From an uncultured Clostridium sp. (GTDB taxonomy: Bacteria > Bacillota > Clostridia > Clostridiales > Clostridiaceae), in assembly GCA_900543325.1 (NCBI GenBank), contig UQQU01000046.1, positions 1 through 26,633 of the forward strand: a DNA stretch of 26,633 bases, written 5' to 3'. The notes under the pieces were generated by a model that worked only from the letters and a program-made list of their open reading frames with translations, searched no databases and was not told the DNA's origin. The translations under genes and the position numbers were made by a program. This document shows positions 1 to 7,850 of the stretch, piece by piece; the stretch's first letter is position 1, and each line of letters opens with the position of its first letter.

Positions 1-36
1 TAATTAAGATAATTTAATCTGACTTTTATGGTATAG

Positions 37-255
37 AATAATTCGCCGTATAACACTAAGAGTCATAGAAAAGAGTTTAATTGTGGATGTAAAAAAGTAG
101 TTTGTGTTATAACTGGACAAGTTTTTAACTCTACTATAGAAGCTGGTGAGTTTTACAATATTAATCCAAGTGGTATTAGACAGTGTTGTAGAAATGTTAG
201 AAAGAGTGCTGGAAAACTTAACGATAAAAAATTGGTATGGAAATATTTAAACTAA
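37..255 (+). pseudogene. C-terminal fragment of a NUMOD-type homing endonuclease
   Basis: An open frame without any start codon runs from just after the TAG at 34-36 to TAA at 253-255, encoding 72 residues. It contains the pieces VVCVITGQVFNSTIEAG, GIRQCCRNVRKSAGKL and KLVWKYL. This is the pattern of the NUMOD1/helix-turn-helix DNA-binding repeat at the C-terminus of phage HNH and GIY-YIG homing endonucleases. The preceding segment (NSPYNTKSHRKEF) looks like the linker after an HNH domain, but the nuclease part itself is not visible in the 36 bases before it. Free-standing HNH genes next to the terminase genes are common in HK97-type phages. I read it as a decayed endonuclease tail; a frameshift or the window edge could also explain the missing part. 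Its stop lies 3 bases before the ribosome site of the small terminase gene. Confidence 0.6.
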
Positions 256-264
256 AGAAAGGAG

Positions 265-756
265 TTGGTTACTATTCCAAAAGCAAGTAAACCAGTTGCT
301 TTAATGAGCAAGAATTTAACTAAAGAAGAAAAAGAAGCACGTTTAGAAGCTGAGGAAAAAGTAAAAACTGCTTCAGATAAAGTTTATGAATGTCCAATGG
401 ATATAGTGAAAAGTGAACAAGAAGTTTATATGTTCATAGTTGAAGAAATGAGAGAGCTTGATTTATTGACCAACTTGGATATTGAGAGAATAAAGATTTG
501 TGCTAATGCAGTTGTAAACATTAGACAAGCAAGAGTATTAATTAGAAAGTATGGATTAGTATATGAAAAGCCTGATGGAAGTTTACAGAAGAATCCAGCA
601 GTTAATGTACTAAAAGATTATGAAGCTATTTATTCAAAGTGTGAGAAAGAGCTTTGTTTATCCCCACAAAGTAGAATGATGTTATCTAAGATTATGGCTG
701 AAGCTTCAGCAAAAGAAGAAGATGAAATTTTAAAGTTACTTAGAGGTGATTCATAA
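265..756 (+). CDS. terS: phage terminase small subunit (P27-like)
   Basis: About 163 residues. The small terminase recognises phage DNA and hands it to the large subunit. The family assignment rests on position directly before the large terminase, on size, and on the C-terminal pattern NPAVNVLKDYEAIYSKCEKE followed by LSPQSRMML, typical of P27-family small terminases. The start is unclear. The frame opens with TTG at 265, but the ribosome site AAAGGAG (258-264) touches that codon, leaving no spacer. The correctly spaced codon is ATT at 274 (9 bases after GGAG), giving a protein that starts with x-PKASKPV. The next ATG (304) has no ribosome site. The upstream fragment stops at 255, so translational coupling is possible. 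It ends 2 bases before the large terminase start. Confidence 0.8.
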   Translation: MVTIPKASKPVALMSKNLTKEEKEARLEAEEKVKTASDKVYECPMDIVKSEQEVYMFIVEEMRELDLLTNLDIERIKICANAVVNIRQARVLIRKYGLVYEKPDGSLQKNPAVNVLKDYEAIYSKCEKELCLSPQSRMMLSKIMAEASAKEEDEILKLLRGDS

Positions 757-758
757 AA

Positions 759-2468
759 ATGTTAATGATAACTAATTATGATGAACTTATTGGTTACAGA
801 TGGGCAAAAGATGTTGTAGAAGGTAGATTTGTAGCTAATAAATGGGTAAAGCTTGAAGCAAAAAAGTATATTAATAGATTGGAGAATCTACAACATAAAG
901 ATGACTTTCAATATTACTGCAGTAAGAAAGAGAAGGATATAATTTATGGATTATTACATTTTATAAACTTTGGTACTGGATTTTATGCTGGAAAACCATT
1001 TATAGAATATGCAACTGGTTATCAGATGATGGTTATAGAAAATACCTTCCTTTGGTTAAATAAAGATTCTTCAATTAAACAAAAAATGATAGAAGAAATA
1101 TATTTACAACTGGGGCGTAAGAGTAGCAAAAGCGTTTTGTGTAGTATTATAGAAATTCTAATTATGCTTAGAAGTTCGCAATTCTCACAAAATGCAATTT
1201 GTGGATTAACGAGGGATATTACTTCTCTTATAAAAGCTGATATGGAAAAGATACTTAGAAATAGTCCTAAGATTGGTAAGTATTTTAAAATTCAAAGAGA
1301 TAAGATTATTTGTACCATAAATGATTCTACTTGTAGGAATCTATCAGGTGATGCGAATAATGGTAATGGACTTTTATTACAAACTTTTATCTTTGATGAA
1401 TGTGGTAGTTTACCTGACCAAGAATTAATTGGAGTTATGAAGCTATCTCAAATGTCTACAGAGAATAGATTAGCTATGTATATTTCAACTAGTTATGATA
1501 TGGAAATATCAGCTTGGTTTGAAATGATAGATTGGTATAAAAAAGTTCTAGATGGAGCAATTGAAGATAATGGAAAGACAATGGGGTTAATATTTGAATT
1601 AGATTCTGATGATGATTATAGTGATGAAAGTTGTTGGATTAAGGCTTCACCACTTCAAATGACATTAGAAAATGGTAGAGAATTTTTAAGAAGTGAGTTT
1701 CAGAAAGCAATAGAGATACCTTCAAAAATGAGAGAGTTCAGGATAAAAATTTTGAATGAAAGATTACCATCTGCAAAGGTAGAAAGCTATATTCCTATTT
1801 CTTATATAAAGGAATGTGTAATACCTAGAAATGATTTTAGCTTCAAGGGTAAAAATGTATATGTTGGAATAGATGCTTCAATCTCAAGTGACAATACAAG
1901 TGTTAGTATAGTTTGTATTGATAAAGGAAAAGTTTATGTAAAGTCTATGTGCTTCATTCCTGAAGGTAGAATCATGGAGAAATCAGTTAAAGAGAAATGT
2001 GATTATCGTAGGTTTATCCAAGAAGGCGATTGCATTGCTTGTGGTGATTTAACAATCAATTATAGTGTACTTGAGGATTATGTAGCTAATATCGAGAAAT
2101 CATTTGGTTGTAAAGTTATGGGAGTTGCTTATGATAGATGGAATTTTATCAGCAGTGCTACAAAACTTGAAGCTCAAGGACTGAAAATGATTGATACTCC
2201 AATGCATTCAAAAGTATTATCGCCAATTTATAAATTACTTGAAGAGAAGGTACTAAATAAAGAAATATGTTTCTTAGACAATGGTTTATTATTAGATAAC
2301 TTTGCAAACTGTAGATGTAAATATTCTGAGAATATGGACAAGTATCTAACAAAGAAATCCAGTAATGGAAAGATTGATATGGTTATTAGTCTTGCATTAG
2401 CTCTGACTCAGCTTGAGGAAAAAGAACTTAGATACAAGAGAAAACAATTTATAAGTTACGACTTATAG
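759..2468 (+). CDS. terL: phage terminase large subunit
   Basis: 569 residues, the normal size for the ATPase-nuclease that pumps DNA into the prohead and cuts it. The ATPase half has Walker A GRKSSKS (residues 119-125) and Walker B FIFDECGSL with D213/E214, followed by the STSYD coupling segment. The nuclease half starts with YVGIDASISSDNTS (RNase-H-like fold, first acidic residue), then GVAYDRWNF, and ends with GKIDMVISLALAL, carrying the last acidic residue. This arrangement is that of HK97/lambdoid terminase_1 proteins. The ATG at 759 is preceded by AGAGGTGA (about 744-751), inside the end of the small terminase gene, so the two are translationally coupled. A second in-frame ATG lies at residue 3. 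All key motifs are present, so the enzyme appears intact. Confidence 0.95.
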   Translation: MLMITNYDELIGYRWAKDVVEGRFVANKWVKLEAKKYINRLENLQHKDDFQYYCSKKEKDIIYGLLHFINFGTGFYAGKPFIEYATGYQMMVIENTFLWLNKDSSIKQKMIEEIYLQLGRKSSKSVLCSIIEILIMLRSSQFSQNAICGLTRDITSLIKADMEKILRNSPKIGKYFKIQRDKIICTINDSTCRNLSGDANNGNGLLLQTFIFDECGSLPDQELIGVMKLSQMSTENRLAMYISTSYDMEISAWFEMIDWYKKVLDGAIEDNGKTMGLIFELDSDDDYSDESCWIKASPLQMTLENGREFLRSEFQKAIEIPSKMREFRIKILNERLPSAKVESYIPISYIKECVIPRNDFSFKGKNVYVGIDASISSDNTSVSIVCIDKGKVYVKSMCFIPEGRIMEKSVKEKCDYRRFIQEGDCIACGDLTINYSVLEDYVANIEKSFGCKVMGVAYDRWNFISSATKLEAQGLKMIDTPMHSKVLSPIYKLLEEKVLNKEICFLDNGLLLDNFANCRCKYSENMDKYLTKKSSNGKIDMVISLALALTQLEEKELRYKRKQFISYDL

Positions 2469-2474
2469 AAGGAG

Positions 2475-3722
2475 GTGGAGATTATAAATATTAGAAGCTT
2501 ATTTGGATTAGAAAAAAGAGATAATAGTTCAATTTTTAGTTCATCATTAAGTAGTTCAGCTACAAGCAATGTATATGTTACTAGTAAGAATGTAACAGAA
2601 ATTCCTATGGTTAATAGTAATATAAATTATATTGCTGGTAGAGTTGCACCTTTAAAAGTAAAGCTTTACAAAAAGGAAGATGGCAAGATAGTTGAAATCA
2701 AAGGTGATGTTAGAACTAGATTAATGAATAATGATTGTGGTGGAGTTATTTCTTCATATAATACTAAATTCAATATGATTAAGGATTACTTAATTCAAGG
2801 TAGAAGTCATATTTTTGTTGAAAGAAAAGGCTTAAATATTAACTCATTAAGATATGTTAATCCAAGTGATGTAATGATTATGGGGAATAACGAGCCTATA
2901 TTTAAAACAGTTCAATATTCTGTAATGGGTAAACCTTATAATGATTTTGATTTTATCACTTTAGCAAATACAACTGATGGTGTTACTTTTAGTGGATTAA
3001 TCAATCAGAACAAGACTTTACTTGAAAGTGCTATGTATATACTTAATAACAATAAGGTATCAGCTAAAAACTCTAATGCACCTAAAGGGATTATAGAATC
3101 TGATATACCTTTAGGACAAGAAGAACTTGATGCTCTAAAGTCTAGCTGGAGAAAATTCGTTTCTAATGGTACAGAGCAATCATTTGTATTAAACCAAGGT
3201 TTACATTTTCAAAATGTAGGTGGAAATAATCAGCAGAATCAAATAGTAGAGCAACAAAATCTACTAGATAAACAAATTTGTGCATTATTTGGTACAAGTA
3301 TTGAGCTTATAAATGGTACTGCTAGTGAAGAACAGGAGAAAGCCTTTATAAGAGCAAAGTTGATACCACTATTGGATAAGATTATAGAAGAATACAATAG
3401 AGTGCTTTTATTGGAAACTGAAAAAGATTCAATGTTCTTTGCATTTGACCTAACAGAGATTAGCAAAGATGCTTCAATGAAGGATAGGATGGAAGGTTAC
3501 GAAGTAGCTCTTAAGAATAATATCATGGATATTAACACAGTAAGAGAATTAGAAAATCTACCAAGAATACCAAACCTTGATAATGTATTAAAGATGAACT
3601 TATCTGATGTTCTATTCAATGTATCGAATGGAAATTCAATGATATTAAATCTAGGAAAAACTGTTGACCTAGATGGAAATATAGAAGATGGTACTAAATC
3701 ATCTGAAACTCTTCAGGAGTAG
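2475..3722 (+). CDS. phage portal protein (HK97 family)
   Basis: About 412-415 residues. The portal is the dodecameric ring at the capsid vertex through which DNA enters. Evidence: order (after the large terminase, before the prohead protease), length, and portal features such as MVNSNINYIAGRVAPLKVKLY near the N-terminus, SAKNSNAPKGIIESD, the repeat-rich QNQIVEQQNLLDKQICALFG, and MDINTVRELENLPRI near the end. The start is odd. The frame begins at GTG 2475, but this GTG is part of the ribosome site AAGGAGGTG (2469-2477). Correctly spaced codons are ATT (2481) and ATA (2484); the latter would give x-NIRSLFGLEKRD, a plausible portal N-terminus. The upstream stop is at 2468, so coupled reinitiation could help a weak start. 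Confidence 0.9.
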   Translation: MEIINIRSLFGLEKRDNSSIFSSSLSSSATSNVYVTSKNVTEIPMVNSNINYIAGRVAPLKVKLYKKEDGKIVEIKGDVRTRLMNNDCGGVISSYNTKFNMIKDYLIQGRSHIFVERKGLNINSLRYVNPSDVMIMGNNEPIFKTVQYSVMGKPYNDFDFITLANTTDGVTFSGLINQNKTLLESAMYILNNNKVSAKNSNAPKGIIESDIPLGQEELDALKSSWRKFVSNGTEQSFVLNQGLHFQNVGGNNQQNQIVEQQNLLDKQICALFGTSIELINGTASEEQEKAFIRAKLIPLLDKIIEEYNRVLLLETEKDSMFFAFDLTEISKDASMKDRMEGYEVALKNNIMDINTVRELENLPRIPNLDNVLKMNLSDVLFNVSNGNSMILNLGKTVDLDGNIEDGTKSSETLQE

Positions 3723-3725
3723 GGG

Positions 3726-4553
3726 GTGAGTATTATTAATACTGAGTACAGAATAAAAGATATGGAGCTTCAAAATAATGAAGATGGCTCATATAAAATA
3801 GGTGGTTATATCAATGTAACCAATAGAGAATCTGAAACCTTATACAATAAAAAGAATGGTAAGTATTTCAAGGAAATTATGACTAGTGGTGTATTTGAAG
3901 ATGCTTTAGAAAGAGCTGAAGAAATACCATTATTACTAGAACATAATTGGGATGAAAAACTTGCATCTACATCTTTAGGAGATTTAACTCTTAAGGAAGA
4001 TAATATAGGGTTAAGATTTGAAGCCACTATTAAAGATGAATCATTATATCAAAAGATTAAAGCTGGAATTATCAACTCTTGTAGTTTTGGATTTAAAGTT
4101 CTAAGAGAAAGAGTTGAGTGTATTAACTCTAAGCTAGATAGAAGATTTGTTGATGCAATAGAGCTTCTAGAAGTATCTCTTGTGAAGAATCCAGCTTATG
4201 TAGGTTCTCTTTGTGAATCAAGAAGTTATGAAGATGAATTAACTAAGATTAGAGAAGCAATAGCTGATTTACAAGAAAAAGAAAAAGAGATTATGGCTCA
4301 ATTAGAAGATATTGAAGTTGAAGAAACTGAAATATCTGAAGAAGAAACAACTATAGAAAAAAATCTTGAAGATAAGAATGAAGTTGATACTGTAAATGAA
4401 GTTGAACCAACTGAAGAAGAAAAGGTTACTTCAGAAGATGTTGATGCAGAAGTCTTAGATGAAGAGATTAAAGAAGTAGTTGAAGAATTAAATAATGATG
4501 AATTTAAAGAGAAGTTAAAACTTTTCATAGATATTCATAAAGCAAAGATGTAA
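3726..4553 (+). CDS. HK97-type prohead protease (S78)
   Basis: About 275 residues. This serine protease matures the capsid by cutting the major capsid protein's N-terminal delta domain. The conserved core is visible: LLLEHNW (catalytic His about residue 73), SLGDLTLKEDNIGLRF, INSCSFGF (catalytic Ser, residue 118 or 120) and IELLEVSLVKNPA. After about residue 165 comes a long Glu/Asp-rich coiled coil, which may act as an internal scaffold. As with the portal, the called start (GTG 3726) sits inside the ribosome site GGGGGTGA (3722-3729); the codons at proper distance are ATT 3732 and ATT 3735, and no ATG lies there. It starts 3 bases after the portal stop and is followed by a hairpin terminator at 4552-4584. 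Confidence 0.9.
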   Translation: MSIINTEYRIKDMELQNNEDGSYKIGGYINVTNRESETLYNKKNGKYFKEIMTSGVFEDALERAEEIPLLLEHNWDEKLASTSLGDLTLKEDNIGLRFEATIKDESLYQKIKAGIINSCSFGFKVLRERVECINSKLDRRFVDAIELLEVSLVKNPAYVGSLCESRSYEDELTKIREAIADLQEKEKEIMAQLEDIEVEETEISEEETTIEKNLEDKNEVDTVNEVEPTEEEKVTSEDVDAEVLDEEIKEVVEELNNDEFKEKLKLFIDIHKAKM

Positions 4554-4590
4554 AACACTTAGTCAATAAAAGGCTAGGTGTTTTTTATTT
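4552..4590 (+). terminator. hairpin terminator between protease and capsid genes
   Basis: AAAACACTTAG (4552-4562) pairs with CTAGGTGTTTT (4574-4584) with one G-U pair, followed by a T run. It lies between protease and capsid genes with no clear promoter after it, so it may be partial or may protect mRNA ends. Confidence 0.7.
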
Positions 4591-4611
4591 GAGAAAAATT
4601 AGGAGGTTGCT

Positions 4612-5676
4612 ATGAATACAAAAGCAATGTTTGAAAAGAAAGCACTGTTACTTACAGAGCTTGAAGATATTTTAAACAGTTCAGAAGTTGAAAATAGAAG
4701 CTTCAACGAAGAAGAACAATCAAAGATAGTTCAATTACAAAAAGAAATCAGAGCTATTGATAACAAATTACAAAATAAAAAAGTAGAAGAAAGAGGTAAA
4801 AATAACATGGTAGAATTAAGAAACTTATTAGTAGAAGGAAAAGAATTAGAAGTTAGAGCTGGAGAAGTTACTAATGCTAACATTGGTACTGAAAAGGTTG
4901 AATTTTTAGGTGGAGTAATTGATAAAGTTGCAGATGTATCTCCATTATTTGAAAGAGCAAATAAAATAAACACTACTTCAACTTCAGCATTAACAGTACA
5001 AGGAACTAAGTTACCAAAGTTCGTTAAAGTTGCAGAATTAGCAGAATATACTAAGGCACAAGCTACATTTGAAGAAAAAGTTTTAAAAGCTGATAAATAT
5101 GGACTAGTTTGTGTTGTATCAGAAGAGTGTCTTGAAGATGCTGGATTTGATTTAGAAGGTGAAATCCAAAAACAAATGGTTGAAGGTTTAGGATTAACTT
5201 TAAATGAAATAGTAGCTAAGAAATTAGAGGGTGCTGAAGGAGCTAAAACAGTAGAAATTTCAGCTATAGATGCAGATGCTTTAATTGATATGTATTATGG
5301 AATCAAACCAGCTTACAGAAATGGAGCAGTATGGGTTATTAGTCCTGAAATGGAAGTACAAATAGCAAAACTAAAAGATGCTAACGGACAACCTTTAATG
5401 GTTAGAACTTACGCTGATAAGCCAGTAATGACTATCATGGGTTGTGAAGTTATAGTTGATGAAAATGTTACTAAACCAATGTTCGTTAATTTAAACAAAG
5501 CTATAACTGTTGGTTTAAGACACAACATCAACATTAAGAGAGATGATTCTATAGGTTTCTTATCAGGAACAGTAGCATTTAGAGCAGATGTAAGACTAGA
5601 TGCAGTTACAACTGTAGAAGAAGCTATAGCTATTGGTAATGTTGCTATGGCTTTAAATTCAAGAGCTAAGAAATAG
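4612..5676 (+). CDS. phage major capsid protein (HK97 fold)
   Basis: 354 residues. The capsid shell subunit. The first 65 residues are a predicted coiled coil (KKALLLTELEDIL to AIDNKLQNKKVEERG), matching the delta/scaffold domain removed by the prohead protease in HK97-like phages. The mature part holds capsid features: GGVIDKVADVSPLFERANKI, the stretch VVSEECLEDAGFDLE, and GFLSGTVAFRADVRLDAVTT near the C-terminus. ATG 4612 has a strong, well-spaced AGGAGG site. An internal ATG at 4807 (residue 66) follows a weak AGAGGT, so a shorter form lacking the delta domain could be made; this is only a possibility. The gene stands between two hairpin terminators (4552-4584 and 5699-5723), fitting separate dosage control of the most abundant virion protein. 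Confidence 0.93.
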   Translation: MNTKAMFEKKALLLTELEDILNSSEVENRSFNEEEQSKIVQLQKEIRAIDNKLQNKKVEERGKNNMVELRNLLVEGKELEVRAGEVTNANIGTEKVEFLGGVIDKVADVSPLFERANKINTTSTSALTVQGTKLPKFVKVAELAEYTKAQATFEEKVLKADKYGLVCVVSEECLEDAGFDLEGEIQKQMVEGLGLTLNEIVAKKLEGAEGAKTVEISAIDADALIDMYYGIKPAYRNGAVWVISPEMEVQIAKLKDANGQPLMVRTYADKPVMTIMGCEVIVDENVTKPMFVNLNKAITVGLRHNINIKRDDSIGFLSGTVAFRADVRLDAVTTVEEAIAIGNVAMALNSRAKK

Positions 5677-5698
5677 TTAAAACTAAAAAAACTAGGTT

Positions 5699-5730
5699 AG
5701 AGAGTTACATAATGTAGCTCTCTTTTATTA
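5699..5730 (+). terminator. hairpin terminator after major capsid gene
   Basis: AGAGAGTTAC (5699-5708) pairs with GTAGCTCTCT (5714-5723), one G-U pair, loop of five, followed by TTTATT. It lies 22 bases after the capsid stop. Confidence 0.75.
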
Positions 5731-5767
5731 TTCAAAAAAATATTAACAAGAAAGAGGTAATTAGATT

Positions 5768-6358
5768 ATGTCTAGAATAATCGGTGTAAGAGATTTACAC
5801 ATAGCAAAAATAACACAAGACAACTTAGAAGGTACTACTTATGCTTCTCCAGTAAAAGTACCATCATTAATATCTATTGAGATAGCAGATAATACTGAAA
5901 ATGTTACTTTCTACTCAGATGATGTGGTAGAACAAGTAATACCAGCGTTTTCAGGTAAAGAAGTAACTATGGAATTAGGTTACTTATCACATGAAATAGA
6001 AGCAATGATTTCAGGAAACTCTTATGAAAATGGTGTATTCACTCAAAGTAGTGATGCAGTAGCTTCAGAATATGCAATTATGTTCAGAGCACCACTTTCT
6101 AAAGGTGGATTCCAATATGTAACATTATACAAAGGTGTATTAAGTAGAAATGAAGCAACTTATCAAGGTAAAGAAGAATCTATAGAATCTTCAAATGTTA
6201 CTTTAACTGGAGTATTTATGCCATTAATATCAAATGGTAAAGTATCTGCTAGAGCAAACTCAACTGATGAAGGTGCAGAAGAGTTCACTAGTAAGTGGTT
6301 CACTGCAGTTCAAACTGAGTTTACTCCAGCTATGACATTAGCAAAGAAAGTAAAATAA
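5768..6358 (+). CDS. phage major tail (tube) protein, phi13-like
   Basis: 196 residues. Likely the subunit of the tail tube of a long non-contractile tail. Features of phi13-type major tail proteins are visible: the N-terminal IIGVRDLHIAKITQD, then VKVPSLISIEIADNTENVTFYSDD, then EVTMELGYLSHE, and a late segment with LYKGVLSRNEATYQGKEESI. The ribosome site AAGAAAGAGG lies upstream of ATG 5768. Its position is unusual: in most HK97-type siphoviruses the tail tube gene follows the connector genes, but here it sits between the capsid and connector genes. It has its own downstream terminator hairpin. Function is inferred from pattern recognition, not a database search; a capsid decoration protein is the main alternative, given its place next to the capsid gene. 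Confidence 0.75.
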   Translation: MSRIIGVRDLHIAKITQDNLEGTTYASPVKVPSLISIEIADNTENVTFYSDDVVEQVIPAFSGKEVTMELGYLSHEIEAMISGNSYENGVFTQSSDAVASEYAIMFRAPLSKGGFQYVTLYKGVLSRNEATYQGKEESIESSNVTLTGVFMPLISNGKVSARANSTDEGAEEFTSKWFTAVQTEFTPAMTLAKKVK

Positions 6359-6365
6359 TGAATTT

Positions 6366-6393
6366 GGGGATAGAGCTTTCTATCTCCTTTTTA
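6366..6393 (+). terminator. hairpin terminator after major tail gene
   Basis: GGGGATAGA (6366-6374) pairs with TCTATCTCC (6379-6387), one G-U pair and a four-base loop, followed by TTTTTAT. It is 8 bases after the stop of the tail gene. Confidence 0.8.
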
Positions 6394-6409
6394 TAATGAG
6401 GTAGATAGT

Positions 6410-6772
6410 ATGAGTTTATCAAAGAGATTTAAAGAGATTGTAGATAAAGAGAATCAATCAGAAACTAAAGCAAGAGAATTTGATGCTAATCAATTATTAG
6501 ATATTGAGCTTGTTAAACAATTCTTAAGAATAGAAGATGATGAAGATGATGTATATCTAAAAAGTATTGTTATACCATCTGCTATAGCATATGCAACTAC
6601 TAGAACTGGATTAACTGTAGAAGAGCTAAGTAATTATAAAGATATTACTACTGCTTTACTATTACTATGCAGTATGAATTATGATTTCAGAAATGGTATG
6701 ACTTCAGGGCAGTTAAAAGAGAACCCTATTATAACAACTATTTTAAACTCACACAGAAGAAATTTGTTATAA
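6410..6772 (+). CDS. phage head-tail connector protein (gp6-like)
   Basis: 120 residues. Predicted to form the ring bound under the portal. The core LVKQFLRIEDDEDDVYLKSIVIPSAIAY, then TTALLLLCSMNYDFRNGM, is the usual helical pattern of the gp6-like connector family (in these proteins an L-K-x-x-L-R-I-D/E segment, an acidic stretch, then a helix with alanines). The preceding 25 residues are charged. A site of the form ATGAGGTAG lies upstream of ATG 6410. It begins a tight cluster of four connector/tail-completion genes (6410-7836) with gaps of a few bases or overlaps, so they are surely one translation unit. Confidence 0.85.
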   Translation: MSLSKRFKEIVDKENQSETKAREFDANQLLDIELVKQFLRIEDDEDDVYLKSIVIPSAIAYATTRTGLTVEELSNYKDITTALLLLCSMNYDFRNGMTSGQLKENPIITTILNSHRRNLL

Positions 6773-6785
6773 GAAGGTGAGAAAA

Positions 6786-7115
6786 ATGAAGTATGAAATA
6801 GGACAGTTTAGAAAGACTATCCATATTTTTAGAAAGAAAATGATAACTAATAATATGGGAATACAAGTAGCTCAGTATGAGAAAATTTATTCTCTTAAAG
6901 CTGGATTATTTACTAATTCAAGTAGAGAAAAAGAAGTAACATTAGCTAATAGTAATAGAGAGTTAACTTTGATTAAGTTAGTTTGTAGAAATAAAGAAGA
7001 TATAACTGAAAAAGATTATGTTTTCTTCAACGATAAGGCTTACAACATTAGAAATATTCAAAGAGAATTTGGAAATCCATGTATGGAGCTACTATGTGAG
7101 GAAGTGGCTGAATGA
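6786..7115 (+). CDS. phage head closure protein
   Basis: 109 residues from ATG 6786 (112 if the upstream GTG at 6777 is used). I prefer ATG 6786, because the GTG belongs to the ribosome site AAGGTGA (6774-6780) and ATG is 5 bases after it. The protein resembles SPP1 gp16-like head-closure/joining proteins: an N-terminal IGQFRKTIHIFRK beta strand, a middle segment LTLIKLVCRNKEDITEKDYVFF, and NIRNIQREFGNPCMELLCEE at the end. It would form the stopper ring between connector and tail. Its stop overlaps the next start (ATGA at 7112-7115). The layout of ribosome site plus spaced ATG here is the useful comparison for the portal, protease and small terminase genes, which lack the ATG. Confidence 0.8.
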   Translation: MKYEIGQFRKTIHIFRKKMITNNMGIQVAQYEKIYSLKAGLFTNSSREKEVTLANSNRELTLIKLVCRNKEDITEKDYVFFNDKAYNIRNIQREFGNPCMELLCEEVAE

Positions 7116-7492
7116 GTTTAGATTTTGATATGAGCCAGTTAAAAAAGAAACTTGCTTCACTAGAGAAAAAAGTAGCAAATAAAGTTACTAGAGATAGTTT
7201 AAATGCTGGTGCTGATGAAATGCTTAAAGCTCAAAAAGCACAAGCTCCTAAAGATACTGGTAAGCTTAGAGATTCTTTAGAAAAATCTAAAGTTAAAACT
7301 AAAAAAGGTACTAAGAAAATTGATATAGGAACTATGAACGCTTCTGAAGAAGTTCAAAGATATGGTTACTATCAACATTATGGAAGTAGGGGAAAACTTG
7401 GTACGTTTTGGATGGATGAAGCTTATCAAAAAGGTATAGATAATTCTCTTGATGCAATTAAAGAAACAATAGCAAAAGGATTAAAGGAGTAG
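7112..7492 (+). CDS. HK97 gp10-like phage morphogenesis protein
   Basis: 126 residues, lysine-rich. The family hallmark is seen in AKAPKDTGKLRDSL-type sequence (here QKAQAPKDTGKLRDSL, about residues 43-58), followed by a beta region and HYGSRGKLGTFWMDEAYQKG, close to the usual E-x-G-T-x-x-x-P/A-x-x-F pattern in which the last helix ends the domain. HK97-gp10 proteins take part in head-tail joining or tail completion. It overlaps the head-closure gene by 4 bases (ATGA), indicating coupled translation, and ends 5 bases before the next gene, whose ribosome site AAAGGAG lies inside its last codons. Confidence 0.88.
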   Translation: MSLDFDMSQLKKKLASLEKKVANKVTRDSLNAGADEMLKAQKAQAPKDTGKLRDSLEKSKVKTKKGTKKIDIGTMNASEEVQRYGYYQHYGSRGKLGTFWMDEAYQKGIDNSLDAIKETIAKGLKE

Positions 7493-7497
7493 TTACT

Positions 7498-7836
7498 ATG
7501 ATTAACGAACAAATTCTATCAGCTCTTGCTCCTTTAAATGTTCCAATTTATTTCATGGAAGCAGAAGAAAATAATGATAGTATTTATATTATTTTTGGTA
7601 CTACTGGTGTAGATGATAGCTTCTATGAAGATGATGATGCTACTGCAGAAGTTACTAGAGTAGCTATAACCCTTTGGTACAATGCAGAAGAAGCTATAGG
7701 AATTGGAGAAAAGATTAGAGAGCTAAAAAGAATTATGAAGAGTAATAACTTCATAAGATTATCAGAAAAGGATTTAAAAGATGGAAATTTCTTTGGAAGG
7801 AGCTTCTACTTTTCAAAATTACAATATGTAGAATAA
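7498..7836 (+). CDS. phage tail terminator/completion protein
   Basis: 112 residues, acidic. The position (after HK97-gp10 and before the tail-assembly chaperone) and the pattern, N-terminal helix, then the strand PIYFMEAEENNDSIYIIFG, then RVAITLWYNAEEAIGIGEKIRELKRIM and a terminal FGRSFYFSKLQYVE, fit the tail terminator (gpU/gp17-like) proteins that cap the tail tube and make the joint with the head. Sequence identity in this family is low, so the call depends mostly on gene order and fold-like pattern. ATG 7498 has AAAGGAG 8 bases upstream. Confidence 0.7.
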   Translation: MINEQILSALAPLNVPIYFMEAEENNDSIYIIFGTTGVDDSFYEDDDATAEVTRVAITLWYNAEEAIGIGEKIRELKRIMKSNNFIRLSEKDLKDGNFFGRSFYFSKLQYVE

Positions 7837-7850
7837 AGGAGAACTTAGTT

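Noticed and set aside
2158..4973. Minus-strand open frames at 2158-2352, 3239-3466, 3806-4027, 4298-4528 and 4731-4973
   Set aside because: They lie wholly inside well-supported phage genes, are Ser/Leu/Ile-rich antisense shadows of acidic coding sequence, and have no ribosome sites.
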